The notes beneath the pieces were generated by a model that was not told the DNA's origin, searched no databases, and was given only the letters and a program-made list of their open reading frames with translations. From contig JAKUCV010006249.1 of the NCBI GenBank assembly GCA_028386065.3, forward strand, positions 31,021-95,020: DNA of 64,000 nucleotides, given 5' to 3'. Each line of letters starts with the position of its first letter. The first letter of the stretch is position 1. Shown one piece after another: positions 54,119-64,000 of the stretch. Source of the stretch: Turnera subulata (lineage: Eukaryota; Streptophyta; Magnoliopsida; Malpighiales; Passifloraceae). The position numbers were made by a program, and so were the translations under genes.

Positions 54119-57100
54119 CAGGGGCGGATCCAGGATTTCTAGTTAGGGGGGCCAAGTTTACGCGAGAAAATAAAAAAAGTTAAGCTATAAAAATATTATA
54201 GAATAAAAATTAATAAAAGTTGAATTTATTGTTTATATAAAATATTACAAAATTATCTTAATCGCGCGCTGCGCGGTTTCATTTTGTCAAAGTCATCAAT
54301 TATTTGATCAACTGAAAAATTTTCAGCAATTTCTCTTTCAATGTAGACAATCAAGTAATTTGCAAGAAAATCGTCCTCCATCTTGTTACGCAGTCTTGTT
54401 TTGACAAGCTTCATAGCTGAAAAAGATCTCTCTGTAGTTGCTGTTGACACCGAAAGAGTCAATATAAGCCGAAGTAATCTATCAGCAAGAGGAAATGTTG
54501 TTGATTTTCCAGTTTTTACCAATGCACGACACAAGTCAGCAGTCGTGGATAGATTCTTCAAATTTGGATGACTGAGTACATTAATCTTGTAATGCTCAAG
54601 CTGATACTTTAGTTGGATTTTCTCTTGTTCAGAAAAATCTTGAGGATAGAACTGCTTCACAAGCTTGCATATGTCATCAACATTGAACGAGTTATAAGCA
54701 TTTCTAGGATCCAAAGTTGTACTTAGAATAAGAAGTTCAGTTGCTTGCTCGCTGAATCTACTATTCAACTCTTCCAGTTGGTGATCGATGGCAGCTGTAA
54801 ATATATCAATACGATAATGATACTCAACTGTGACATTATCTTTATAAAGGCGAGACCGAATAATGTCAGAGAAACGCGCACCCATGTCTGGAACTTCAAT
54901 ATTTTGACTATTACAAAATGTGGTCACCTCTCTTAAAAAGCAATCCCAACCATCATCTCTTAACTTCTGGATTAACTTTTTGGTACTTGATACCAAATGC
55001 ATAGCATTTAGTATGTCTTGAGATTTTCTTTGCAATGCTTGGCAAAGATCATGTGTGATCCCCATAATTTTCTTCATCATCAGCATATCAAACACAAAAT
55101 CAAATGATTTTAGGCATTTGAAAGCAAAAGTAGCATCCCCACGTTGAGAAGATGTAGATCCTTTAATAGCAATGTTCTCGAGAAGTTTGCAAGTGGCACT
55201 GTATATGTTTAGAAGACTGCAAATTGAATTAAAATGAGAACTCCATCTAGTATCACCTGGACGTTGTAAAGTACCAATTTGGTTCATTTCTTTTCCTGTG
55301 TCAAGCTCATCATCTGCAACTGATTGTTCAATCTCAGCTTCCCTCAAAGCGTGTAACTCATCTTTGCGTTTAGGAGAACTAGAAACAATGTTGACAATAA
55401 AAGATAAATTCTGAAAGAACGTATGAATATCAGCTACTTCTTTAGCTGCAGCAACAAGAGCTAACTGCAACTGGTGAGCCAAACAATGAACATAGTATGC
55501 ATATGGACAATCTTGAAGGAACAAAGCTTGTAGTCCATTCCATTCTCCACGTATATTGCTAGCTCCATCGTAGCCCTGACCTCTAATATTTTGAACATCA
55601 AGTCCATGACGAGATAAAACAGTGCAAATCACTTTTTTAAGAGTTAAAGCAGTTGTATCTGGTACATGCACTATATCCAAGAATCGTTCCCGAATAAATC
55701 CTTCTTTGTCCACAAATCTTATAACAATGGCCATCTGTTCTCTGCTTGATTCATCACGTGCCTCATCAACAATTAAACAAAATTTTGCAGTGCCAATCTC
55801 ACTACGAATTACTGCTTGCACTTTTTTAGCAAAACATTGTAGAATCTCCTTTTGAATGCTAGGTGCTGCATGAATACTTTTTGCTAGGGCATTACCCAAG
55901 ACAACTACATTTACTTGCTCATTATATGATGCCAAAAGTTGAATCATTTCAAGAAAATTACCTCGATTTTTAGATTCTGGTCGTTCATCATGTCCTCTGA
56001 AAGCACAAGCTTGAAATATAAGCCATCTGACAGCATCTATGGACGTTTTAAGCCGCAAGCGATTTTTTGCAACTTCTTGTGAAGTTTGCTTCTCCAGAAG
56101 CCTGCCAATACAAGAAGCTTGGTTTTCCATATTTTTGAAGCATTCGACGGCAGATTTGTGAACCGAGTTTGGACCTTTTCCTATATGTGATAAAAATGCA
56201 CAATCTTCTCCACAGTTAACTCTCTTCCAACTGTTAAAACCTTTGACTGTGAACATATCGTGTCCATGTTTCCCACTTTGCTTGGCAAAAAGATAACTTG
56301 GAAAACAATAAGCACTATCTGTCTCCCGAGAATATTCTAACCAAGGAAAACTTGTAAACCAATGAGGTTGAAACCGACGAGGATGTTTTGTCTTTGATAA
56401 TGGATACTCATCCAAGATAAGTTGATATGGCCCCATCTTAATATACGCCCTGCGAATTTCGTCTTGTTGACTCAAAGGATAATTCCAAAATGGAGGACGC
56501 CGACCTGGATCTCGCTCTAGTGAATTAATATCAATATTCTTATCTTCCACTCTTCAAAATTTAGTAGGAGGTTGCTCAGAAATATTTGGGAGTTTGTTCA
56601 CAAATTAAAGTCTCTGGTTGTTCTGGTATTGGTGCATCACCGTTAGACATAGGTTCATTGGACTCTTGATCATCTGATTCTTTCTTCTTAAAGTATGAAG
56701 TAATAGTTCTCTTGGACATATTTTACCTAAAATAAGTATCAAATATTTTTTTAATTATACTAGAAGCTTAATTAGACATAAAAATATATAAAAAAAAATT
56801 GTTACTCTTATAATTTATAAATTTTAAAACAAAAATTATATTTTTCGGGGTAAAAAGAGAACATAGCATTAAATTGAACTCAACAAGTAGCATATAATAT
56901 AATAAATCATATATAAACTAAATTGTAATCGAATAATTTTTTCATAGTCAACCACATAGATATATAATAATAATATTAAAAAAGAATTTAACTAAATTAA
57001 TTTGAAAACATACCTGAATCCTTGAAGTGATGTGACGATATGTGTTGTAAAGAGATATAAACCACAAAATGACAAAAAGTAAGTTGGGAAAATTTTGTGG

Positions 57101-57358
57101 AGTAATAATGTTGTTGGCTTTGCTTTTATACAAGTAAAAGCGCTTTTTTGCCGCCTCAATACAAGTTTCTTTTTTGCCGCCTCATGTCAACGCCTCGTCA
57201 CTTTTTCTTTCCCAACCGTTCACGGATCAAACAAAACAGTAATATAGGTATAATTTTAATTATTTTATATTATAATATGCGAAATTACTATTTTACCCTC
57301 GACTTTTTAAAAAATTTAGGGCGGGCCAGGGCCCCTTTGCCCCCTATATCCGCCCCTG
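54119..57358 (-). mobile_element. Autonomous-type hAT transposon, Tip100-like, 3.24 kb
   Basis: Ends CAGGGGCGGATCC and ATATCCGCCCCTG, a TIR of CAGGGGCGGAT type typical of the Tip100 branch of hAT. It encodes one long transposase on the minus strand (54253-56719). Flanking octamers CACCAAAC and CCTAAATA are not identical, so the duplication is degraded or one flank changed. Confidence 0.88.
54253..56719 (-). CDS. hAT transposase (TTF-type zinc finger, DUF4371, hAT dimerisation domain), N-terminal lesion
   Basis: The main frame, 56550-54253, is open for 765 codons, close to full family length. It starts in the TTF-type zinc-finger region (PHWFTSFPWLEYSRETDSAYCFPSY). DUF4371 follows: FCLIVDEARDESSREQMAIV then GYDGASNIRGEWNGLQALF, with acidic residues expected of the RNase H-like core, and HCLAHQLQLALVAAAKEV. 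The C-terminal hAT dimerisation domain reads VSTATTERSFSAMKLVKTRL then LIVYIE. The true start is probably ATG 56719 (SKRTITSYFKKKESDDQES), a typical N-terminus. Between the two parts one extra base and one in-frame TGA (about 56555-56595) break the frame. Copy is nearly intact, but the broken N-terminus probably prevents function. Annotated as CDS for the long open part. Confidence 0.85.
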
Positions 57359-59811
57359 CCTAAATAGATATAAATTCTTGCATAGTGATCCTTTACTAGA
57401 AGTTCTACACATTATAACATGAGAAAAAAAAAATTCAATCAGTTCTAATTTATCATGTGACAATAAGGCAATCGATAAAAAATTTATGTATTATTGTGCA
57501 TAAGGTAAATAAAATCTCATAATAACTAAGTAAATTGCATGATGAATATCTTGTACCCCCAACACAATCAAATGTTGCTCACCATAGGATTTCTCGTTTG
57601 CCATGTGTCTGCCAATATTTCTTAGAACATTAAAATTATTGACACGAATATGTACTATGTGGGTGAAACCATAGAGACCAAGAAGCCATTTTGGGCCACA
57701 CTATTAAATTTATTCAGGATACAACTTGGGCCCAAAAACAAATGGACTTTTTAATTGCTATGAAAATTATTCGCAGTCCATAAATTATTGACACAAAAAA
57801 CACAAGCCGCGCCCAAACCAAGCAACACAAGTAGTCTATTTCTATTTTTCTCATGTAAGAGTTGTAAGTTAATTAAATTGATTAGGTAGATAGTTAACCA
57901 CAAATATTTAGAGTTTTGATCAAGGATTATAGGTTTCTTATAGAGCTCTGGAATTAAAACTAGATTATGTTTTGGTGGTAGCGGGGATTGCTGCAACCCT
58001 TCCTATACTTGTTCCTTTATTACCTTCAGGGTGTTTGAAGTTGCTTCATCAACTTAGTTGATGAAGATCAAGTTTCTTTATGTGGAATCCGAGGACGAAG
58101 TTCAATTGTCCCATTCAGCTTATCTCGAATTTACTACACTTATGCTTTAAAATTCCTTACACAACAACTCATTAGTAGCATCAAGTAGTATGACACGATC
58201 AAAAATAAGATATACTTATGAGCTTTAATGAAGGAAATCATCATGACTAAAGCAAGTGCATTGACTACCAAAAGTAAAAGTCATATGCTCACTAAATGTT
58301 CTTTTGTTTTCTCAAACAAGCACATATAATCATAAGCAAACCATAAAACTTCATACTTAATAGACAATGAAGCCATAACATCAAATGATAGTTTCTTCTT
58401 TTAGACTGAGAAATGTGTCAGAATTGTCATCAATGATGCAAATCGTTTCTAAAGTTTTTGAATATATTCAACAATTTCACAAACTTATAAGATTTTCTAT
58501 CAATTTCAATGCTAAAACATATACCAGAATATAAAAGAGATTCATTTGCCAAAACATCAGTAAACTAACATTATGAAGAATAAATACTTAACAATGAATA
58601 ATGCATAATCCATGCATGACATAAAATTGGGACAAGTATTACCAAAATTATTTCAATTCACAATTGTGATGTGTTTGAGTATCCTCTTAGAGATATTGCT
58701 GACATCTTATATGGAGGATTCAAATCATCATCACCTTTACCAAGTGCCTTACCTTTTGAGCTAACACTAACTGTGACATTACCTTAGCTTAAGGATGAGA
58801 ATCTTGATGGGTCTTTTATATGAGTTGAGCGACCACTTTGGAACGTACATCTATCCTTATTTTTCTGCTACGAAGATCACATTTTTTGTACCCACACAAA
58901 CTTGGGTCCTTGGGGTTAGTTTTGGCACCTTTCGGTAGCCAAATATATTTATCGACACAATACATCTTTTGATCATGAAAAGCATCATGCCATGACCTCC
59001 ATTTTCATCATAATGACATGTAAAATGTGATGCATTATAAAGTTTAGCTCTAGCAAAGTTATTCATTAAGGTTGGCTTGGGATTGAATGCCAAATGAATG
59101 ACTCCAACACTTTTTTTTTACAAGAAACGCCTTTGTTATCAAGAGAAGGTATATACCAACTCTTTCCTTAATGAGCTTGACAAATTCAATATTCAAATTA
59201 AGAGCATCATTTTCATTAATTATTTTTCACAAGCATCAACATTTAGAACAAGTTTCTTCTCATGAACATTGCATAAATAAATAGGGAACATCATTATTCA
59301 TTTTTATATCTTCAACAATATTAGCACATGATGTATGGATACTTTTCAGGCTCTACATGTGAAGTGTCATGAATAATTTTATCAAATCCAATACTTCAAC
59401 ATGTTTTCTATATGCAATGTTCTTTTCATCTTTACCAAAAATTTCAAGTAATTCATTAAATTCATCAAATAGCTCATCAAATTTTATGAAAAGAATCATT
59501 TACCTCAAAATCTTCTCTTGCTGATGGGAAAAATTTACAAAGTCCACACCATCTGATTCACTTGTAGTGCCATCATAAATGATGCAAGGAGACCCTAAAA
59601 CTCATAGATTGTGGCACTAGACTGTGCTCTTTCCAATTTGGCCTCATTGATGCCATATCGTAGGAGGTTCACAACTTTAGATTTAGGCTTGGCTTCATTC
59701 ACTTCTTCTACTGATCAGAACTTCAAGACATTTTTTGCTGGTCTCCAGTAGGAATTTTGCACAGCAAGCCACTTCTCCACTTCTTGACTCTCTATAGAAA
59801 TCTTCAACAAA
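57359..59811 (-). pseudogene. Decayed copia element K3 interior (minus strand) with gag remnants
   Basis: Mostly degraded AT-rich sequence. On the minus strand 59093-58857 reads NASHFTCHYDENGGHGMMLF then IFGYRKVPKLTPRTQ, resembling the gag zinc-knuckle region and following WVPKG-type linker of Maximus/SIRE copia elements. Upstream codons (59811 down, SIESQEVEKWLAV) continue a gag-like frame. The element's PBS and 5' LTR are at 63435-64000, separated by C4. 57359-58200 shows no recognisable coding sequence and may be older sequence. Confidence 0.5.
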
Positions 59812-59816
59812 AGCTT

Positions 59817-59971
59817 TGTAACGACCCGGGTAAAATTTTCGAGAGTTTTACCATGCTTTTTTGACTTTTACGGTGGTTAATAAAATTTTTTTCGCGGTTA
59901 ATCAATAATTTTACTATTCCGAGTCAATTTTCATTATTTTTACTATTATTTTTACTACTCTCAAAATTATA

Positions 59972-60018
<47 letters not shown>

Positions 60019-63000
60019 CATTGTTACCATTATTATTATTATTATTATTAATTTCTAATCAAACATTAATTGTAATATTATTATATTATTTTGCTATGAT
60101 AATTATGTTGCAATAATTTACTAATTATAATTTAGAAAGAAATTTCATCTTTTATTTTCATGATATTCAATAAATTAATCTTCGGTTATTTATTTTGAAA
60201 TTTTATAAAAGAATAATTGTTAAATTATGTTTATGTTTTACAAAGATTAAGTTAATGTCAAAACACAAGGTTTAGTGTAGTTTCGATCGATACGACGTAG
60301 TTTTGGTGAAACCAAAACATAAAACACAAGAGGTGTTGCGTTTTGACCAAGGGCTTGTAGGCTATTGACTGTGGCTTGTGGACGTCCAAAACGACGTCGT
60401 TTTGATGTCGGCAAGGCACCAATAATTTGCCCGACAACACGTCGTTTTGTGCCCTCACTCTCTTTCTTTTTTCCTTTCTTTTCTTCTTTTTCCTCCCCCT
60501 ACTTTCTTTTCTTCTACCAATTTCTTCTTCAGCCGCCGGGCCCCCATCTTTTCTTCTCTATTCTTCCTTGTTTTCTTCCCCTTTTCTCTTCTTTATTTTC
60601 TCCACCTCTACCCGATTCCTCACGCCTCCATCTCTCTCCCGCCTTCATCATTTCCTCTCTCCCAAAACCTTCCTTCATCTCCTCACTCCTTGCCCCTGTT
60701 CTTCTCCCCTCGCCGCCACCACCATCATCTCCTTCCACCTCCTCACGCTGCTTCCCTCTCACCACTAAGTCGCCGCCGCCTTCCCTCCAGTAACGTTGCA
60801 GTCGGATGCAGCCGCTGTCAAGCTATCGCCGCTGCAACGAACGGCCCCTTTCCCCTCATTCACAAACCTCTTCCCTCCACAGCTCGTCACCGACGCACCA
60901 GTCTCGGAGAACGACGAGCCGCCGTCGGTGCTCCTCCTTATTCCGCCGCTCGATCCTTCTTCTTCTCTGCGACTGATGCCGCCTCACACCGTCGCCGCCC
61001 GATCTCTCCTCTCCTCTCTTTCGATCCGTCGCCTCGGAGCTCGCTGCCCGCAGACGCCACTGTTGGTGTGGTGGTTGTGATGGCGTTGTTGTTGTTGTTA
61101 TGGCTGTGGGTTGAGGTGTTTTGGGTGGCAGATACGGTGGTGTGGTGGAGCACAGGTCACCGTAGGGTTGCTGCGGGTATGGCCTGCGTGTTGCTGTCTT
61201 CGGTGGTTGCTGTCAGGTGGTGGTGGAGTGATCTGTTGAGGAGCGATTAATGTTGGACAGCCACCATGAAGCTACTATTTCCGGCGTGAACAGTAACTTG
61301 GCCGGAATCCGACGAGCTTTTGGCGTCTTGTGAGCTTTCCGATAAGGGCTCGGGAGTTTCCAGCAGACGAAACTTGATGACAGTGATGGCATGGCATTTT
61401 CTTTAGACCCGTTACACACCACCGGCTCGGGTTTGGGCTCGATGTGCACCACGGACTCGGAAACGGGCCGAACGTGCGGAAGTCCATGTTCTCGAGATGG
61501 TCTCTTCACAGACATAACCATAGACACGCTACCGACGCTAATTGATGGATTAATTATTTAATCTGGGAACATGATTAATCGGCCTATAATTCAATTTTAT
61601 TTTGTATTTGATTATATCTTTATAAGTTTATTGTATAACTTGAATTTAATTTTCTCTAAGATTATCTTCGGATTTTCTGATCAGATTAAACCTTTGAAAG
61701 GCACACATACTTAGCAACATAAGATAATTTATTAATCCCATTATTTACGAGTATTACATTGATTATACCACTACCAAACATGTTAAACAAACATATAAAA
61801 GTATAGATGTAAATATATATATTATATTAAATTATATTGGCTGTCTTATTTATTTTCAACACCAGTTTATTGTCGGGTATACCACTGTCGCCGTATTATT
61901 AACTATCAATTAGACTTTAAAATATGTACATAACCGTTACTTTCCATAAGAAATTATTTTATTATATACTATGAGATAAACGCTTATTAAGATTGTGGAA
62001 TTTTATTTAATCGTTAATAATAATCAAATATGATACTTTAATGAAAATGGTTAACCAAGGATAACGGGTTATCTAACAAGCTGACTAATAACCGATTAGC
62101 ATACATATCATCATGGTTGTGCATTATGTGGGATTATAGTTTGTTATGATATAGGTACGTGTAATAACAAAGTAGGATCACATGTCAGTATTTAGGAAGC
62201 ATCAGGTGAGGATAAGTAAATATTGATATGCTGCCCATAATATCAAGTTGCTATTTGTTTTATGTGTGTGATATTTGCTGGTATGATACTACTTTTGTGG
62301 CTGTGAATGGTTGTGTGAGATGAATTAAGTTGATAATTGTTGCTATTGATGTTGTTGGAATTATTGCTACTGTTGAGTTTGTTATTATTGTTGTTGACTG
62401 TGAGACTTGTGTGGGTTGAGTACCAGGGGTACTAGTATGGGATGACCGTTTGGAATAAGTTTGCATTATCCAGACGAACAAAAAGGCTGTGAGCCTGCTC
62501 GGGATAATGAGGTAATGTTCATGTAGTAACTAGTCAAGGGAAAAGAAGGAAATAGAATGGAAACACTTAGACATCTAGTAAGTCACGGTTAAATGTTGGA
62601 ATAGCCTGATGGTAGTCTTTATATTTATGGTGCTGGGGGAGAGTGTGCTTGGGGTCTGCTCCTTGTCTGTACCAATTTTTATTTTAGGCGCTGGGGGAGA
62701 GTGTGCTTGGGGTCTGCTCCCTGTCTGTGCCAGTTATTACGTGGAGGTACCAGGGCGGGGTCCACGGGCTAGCTAGCTTGACTACCTGGCGACGACCAAC
62801 ATTTAATTAGTGATAGGGGCCCTATTAATAAAATTGAAATAGTGTGTCTAGGGTCACGAAGAGTGCTATTTATGGTTTGTGAGAACCTTCCGTTTGTTGT
62901 TGCTTATTTCGCTCCTTACTAACGATTGAGAAATTGTCTGTGACTTGGTTATTATTGGTTGCCTGTATGTTTATCTTTACTTATGGATTTTACCCGGTGA

Positions 63001-63323
63001 GCACTTCGGACTCACCCCTCGCCTGCGTGACTCGGTCACGTAGTTTGATCTGTGTTTAGTACAGGAACGTACGAGGCAAGCTGCGGCGCACCCCTCAGAC
63101 AGGACTCGGATCCATTGGTTGCATCGGATTTTGCATATGTTGTCTTTGAGATCATAAATGCTTCCGCTGTGCTATTGTTGTTGATGTATCGAGGTTGGGT
63201 GAATTGATATTATCTTTGGGCTGTTGGGCCAGATTTTCTATTTATACACTGTTTGTGCCACGTGTTGGCACTATTGTTTGGTAATTACTGTATACTGGGT
63301 AGATTTGGGTCAGGGTGTTTCAA
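59817..63323 (+). mobile_element. TG..CA element copy C4 (3.5 kb, intact ends)
   Basis: Starts TGTAACGACCCGGG and ends GGTCAGGGTGTTTCA, flanked by AGCTT (59812-59816 and 63324-63328), within copia K3. Promoter module AAAACGACGTCGTTTT (60388-60403), a perfect 16 bp palindrome; pyrimidine-rich 60445-60640; GC-rich, Ser/Pro-coding-like 60640-61250. An (ATT)n microsatellite is near 59964-60050. An exon-like block runs between ATATAG (about 62153) and CATCAG/GTGAGGAT (about 62208). A 58 bp direct duplication has GCTGGGGGAGAGTGTGCTTG at 62632 and 62690. CTCACCCCTCGCCTGCGTGA precedes TAGTACAG/GAAC near 63015-63065. No gag or pol and no terminal direct repeats. Confidence 0.75.
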
Positions 63324-63434
63324 GCTTCCAATGGCCGAACTTCACACCATAAGAATAAGAAACTTTCTTGACGCTACAACCCTCAAAAGCCTTGATCTTT
63401 ATCTCTTGAAGGTCAATCTATATACAGAGAATGA

Positions 63435-63447
63435 GGCTCCGCTACCA
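63435..63447 (-). other. Primer-binding site of copia K3
   Basis: Minus strand TGGTAGCGGAGCC, initiator-Met-like, two bases inside the LTR edge at 63450. Same variant as in copia K2. Confidence 0.65.
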
Positions 63448-63449
63448 TT

Positions 63450-64000
63450 TGTAGGTCCAAAGTGGCTAAGAGGGGGGGTGAATTAGCCATTTTTCGCTTA
63501 ATCACCGATTTGGCGTCACTAATGCCAAATCGACTTTGTATCTAAATCTGGGAAATTATGAACACACTAAAGCACAATTAAGGAGAGGGTTAGAGATATT
63601 GGCACAAAGGATTTATAGTGGTTCGCCATACAGGACTACCTCGACTACTCAAGGAGTCCTCCTTGAGATTTCTAACCTTCACTAACCTTGTTTTTTACGG
63701 GATCAACCAATAACCTATAGTACAAGGTTTTACCAAGGCTAACCTCTAACCTCTCATACCCACAAAGCTAATCTAAGCTTTGCTCTTAGTTCCCCAGTAA
63801 GATATCCCCTATCCTACCTCACACAATTGGTTTCTTCATAGGTTAAACCAACAAAGCCTATCTCTCACAAGTTTTTCTAAGGTGCAACTTGCAAACCTTC
63901 TCTCAAAGCTAATCCTAGGTTTGCTTATCACTAATCAGCACAAAGCACTTATAAGCTTGTCTAAGATATAACCCTCTCTCAAGATATCTTCATGAGTGAC
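63450..64000 (-). repeat. 5' LTR of copia K3 (partial, runs off the window)
   Basis: Starts on the plus strand TGTAGGTCCAAAGTGGCTAAG followed by AGGGGGGGTGAATTAGCC, a signature common at the inner LTR end of Maximus/SIRE copia elements. The outer end lies beyond 64000. Confidence 0.6.

Noticed and set aside
54111..57366. 8 bp target duplication of the hAT element (CACCAAAC and CCTAAATA)
   Set aside because: The octamers share too few bases to be called a duplication.
60447..61250. 267-codon Ser/Pro-rich frame in element C4
   Set aside because: It lies in the pyrimidine- and GCC-rich promoter/leader region of the element; several frames are open there because of composition.

Overview
This is nuclear DNA from a flowering plant, almost certainly a eudicot. 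The evidence is a plant berberine-bridge-enzyme-like oxidase, an XA21/FLS2-type LRR receptor kinase, a fragment of a plant-specific PPR gene, and a dense nest of plant transposons: Ty1/copia, Ty3/gypsy Athila and Tat/Ogre, Mutator-like, hAT, Stowaway and TRIM. I could not resolve the genus. Base composition is AT-rich, except in short GC-rich blocks inside transposon promoters.

Only one host gene looks intact: the BBE-like FAD oxidase at 648-2246, with a TATA box, signal peptide and both flavin-anchoring residues. An LRR receptor kinase (26864-30030) keeps all kinase motifs and a clean intron but has two frameshifts in its ectodomain. A second partial copy of its 3' end lies about 15 kb downstream (45044-46512) with a TRIM element in its intron. 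A PPR fragment resembling GRP23/At1g10270 abuts a retrotransposon LTR at 25122-25558.

Layout: 1-2430 host gene; 2431-9142 copia element split by a 3.2 kb TG..CA element; 9143-12950 partial copies of that same family plus a Tat-type LTR; 12951-20982 decayed Athila element (minus strand); 20984-25121 decayed Tat/Ogre element (minus) with tRNA-Arg-type PBS and a 1.76 kb LTR; 25122-30741 PPR fragment and receptor kinase; 30752-43332 a 12.6 kb Mutator-like element with long TIRs and a 10 bp target duplication, containing a decayed MuDR-type transposase, an antisense GRF-zinc-finger/TM gene, and a nested 4.5 kb copia element; 43897-47129 a foldback element, two Stowaway MITEs and the kinase fragment; 47726-51785 the 3' part of a plus-strand Tat element with an antisense extra ORF, two tandem arrays and a 3' LTR; 51786-54118 a second Athila 5' end; 54119-57358 a nearly complete hAT element; 57359-64000 a decayed copia element (minus) split by another 3.5 kb TG..CA element.

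Observations most worth a second look: a Mutator-like element with a convergent second gene (architecture like maize MuDR); an array of ten pairs of the palindrome ACATCGATGT spaced about 21 and 74 bp apart; the 3.2-3.5 kb TG..CA elements, which have a palindrome-TATA promoter and exon-like modules but no gag or pol; an antisense retroelement ORF with its own LTR-like promoter, interrupted by two hAT MITEs in the same 8 bp target; and a TRIM with a tandemly duplicated primer-binding site.
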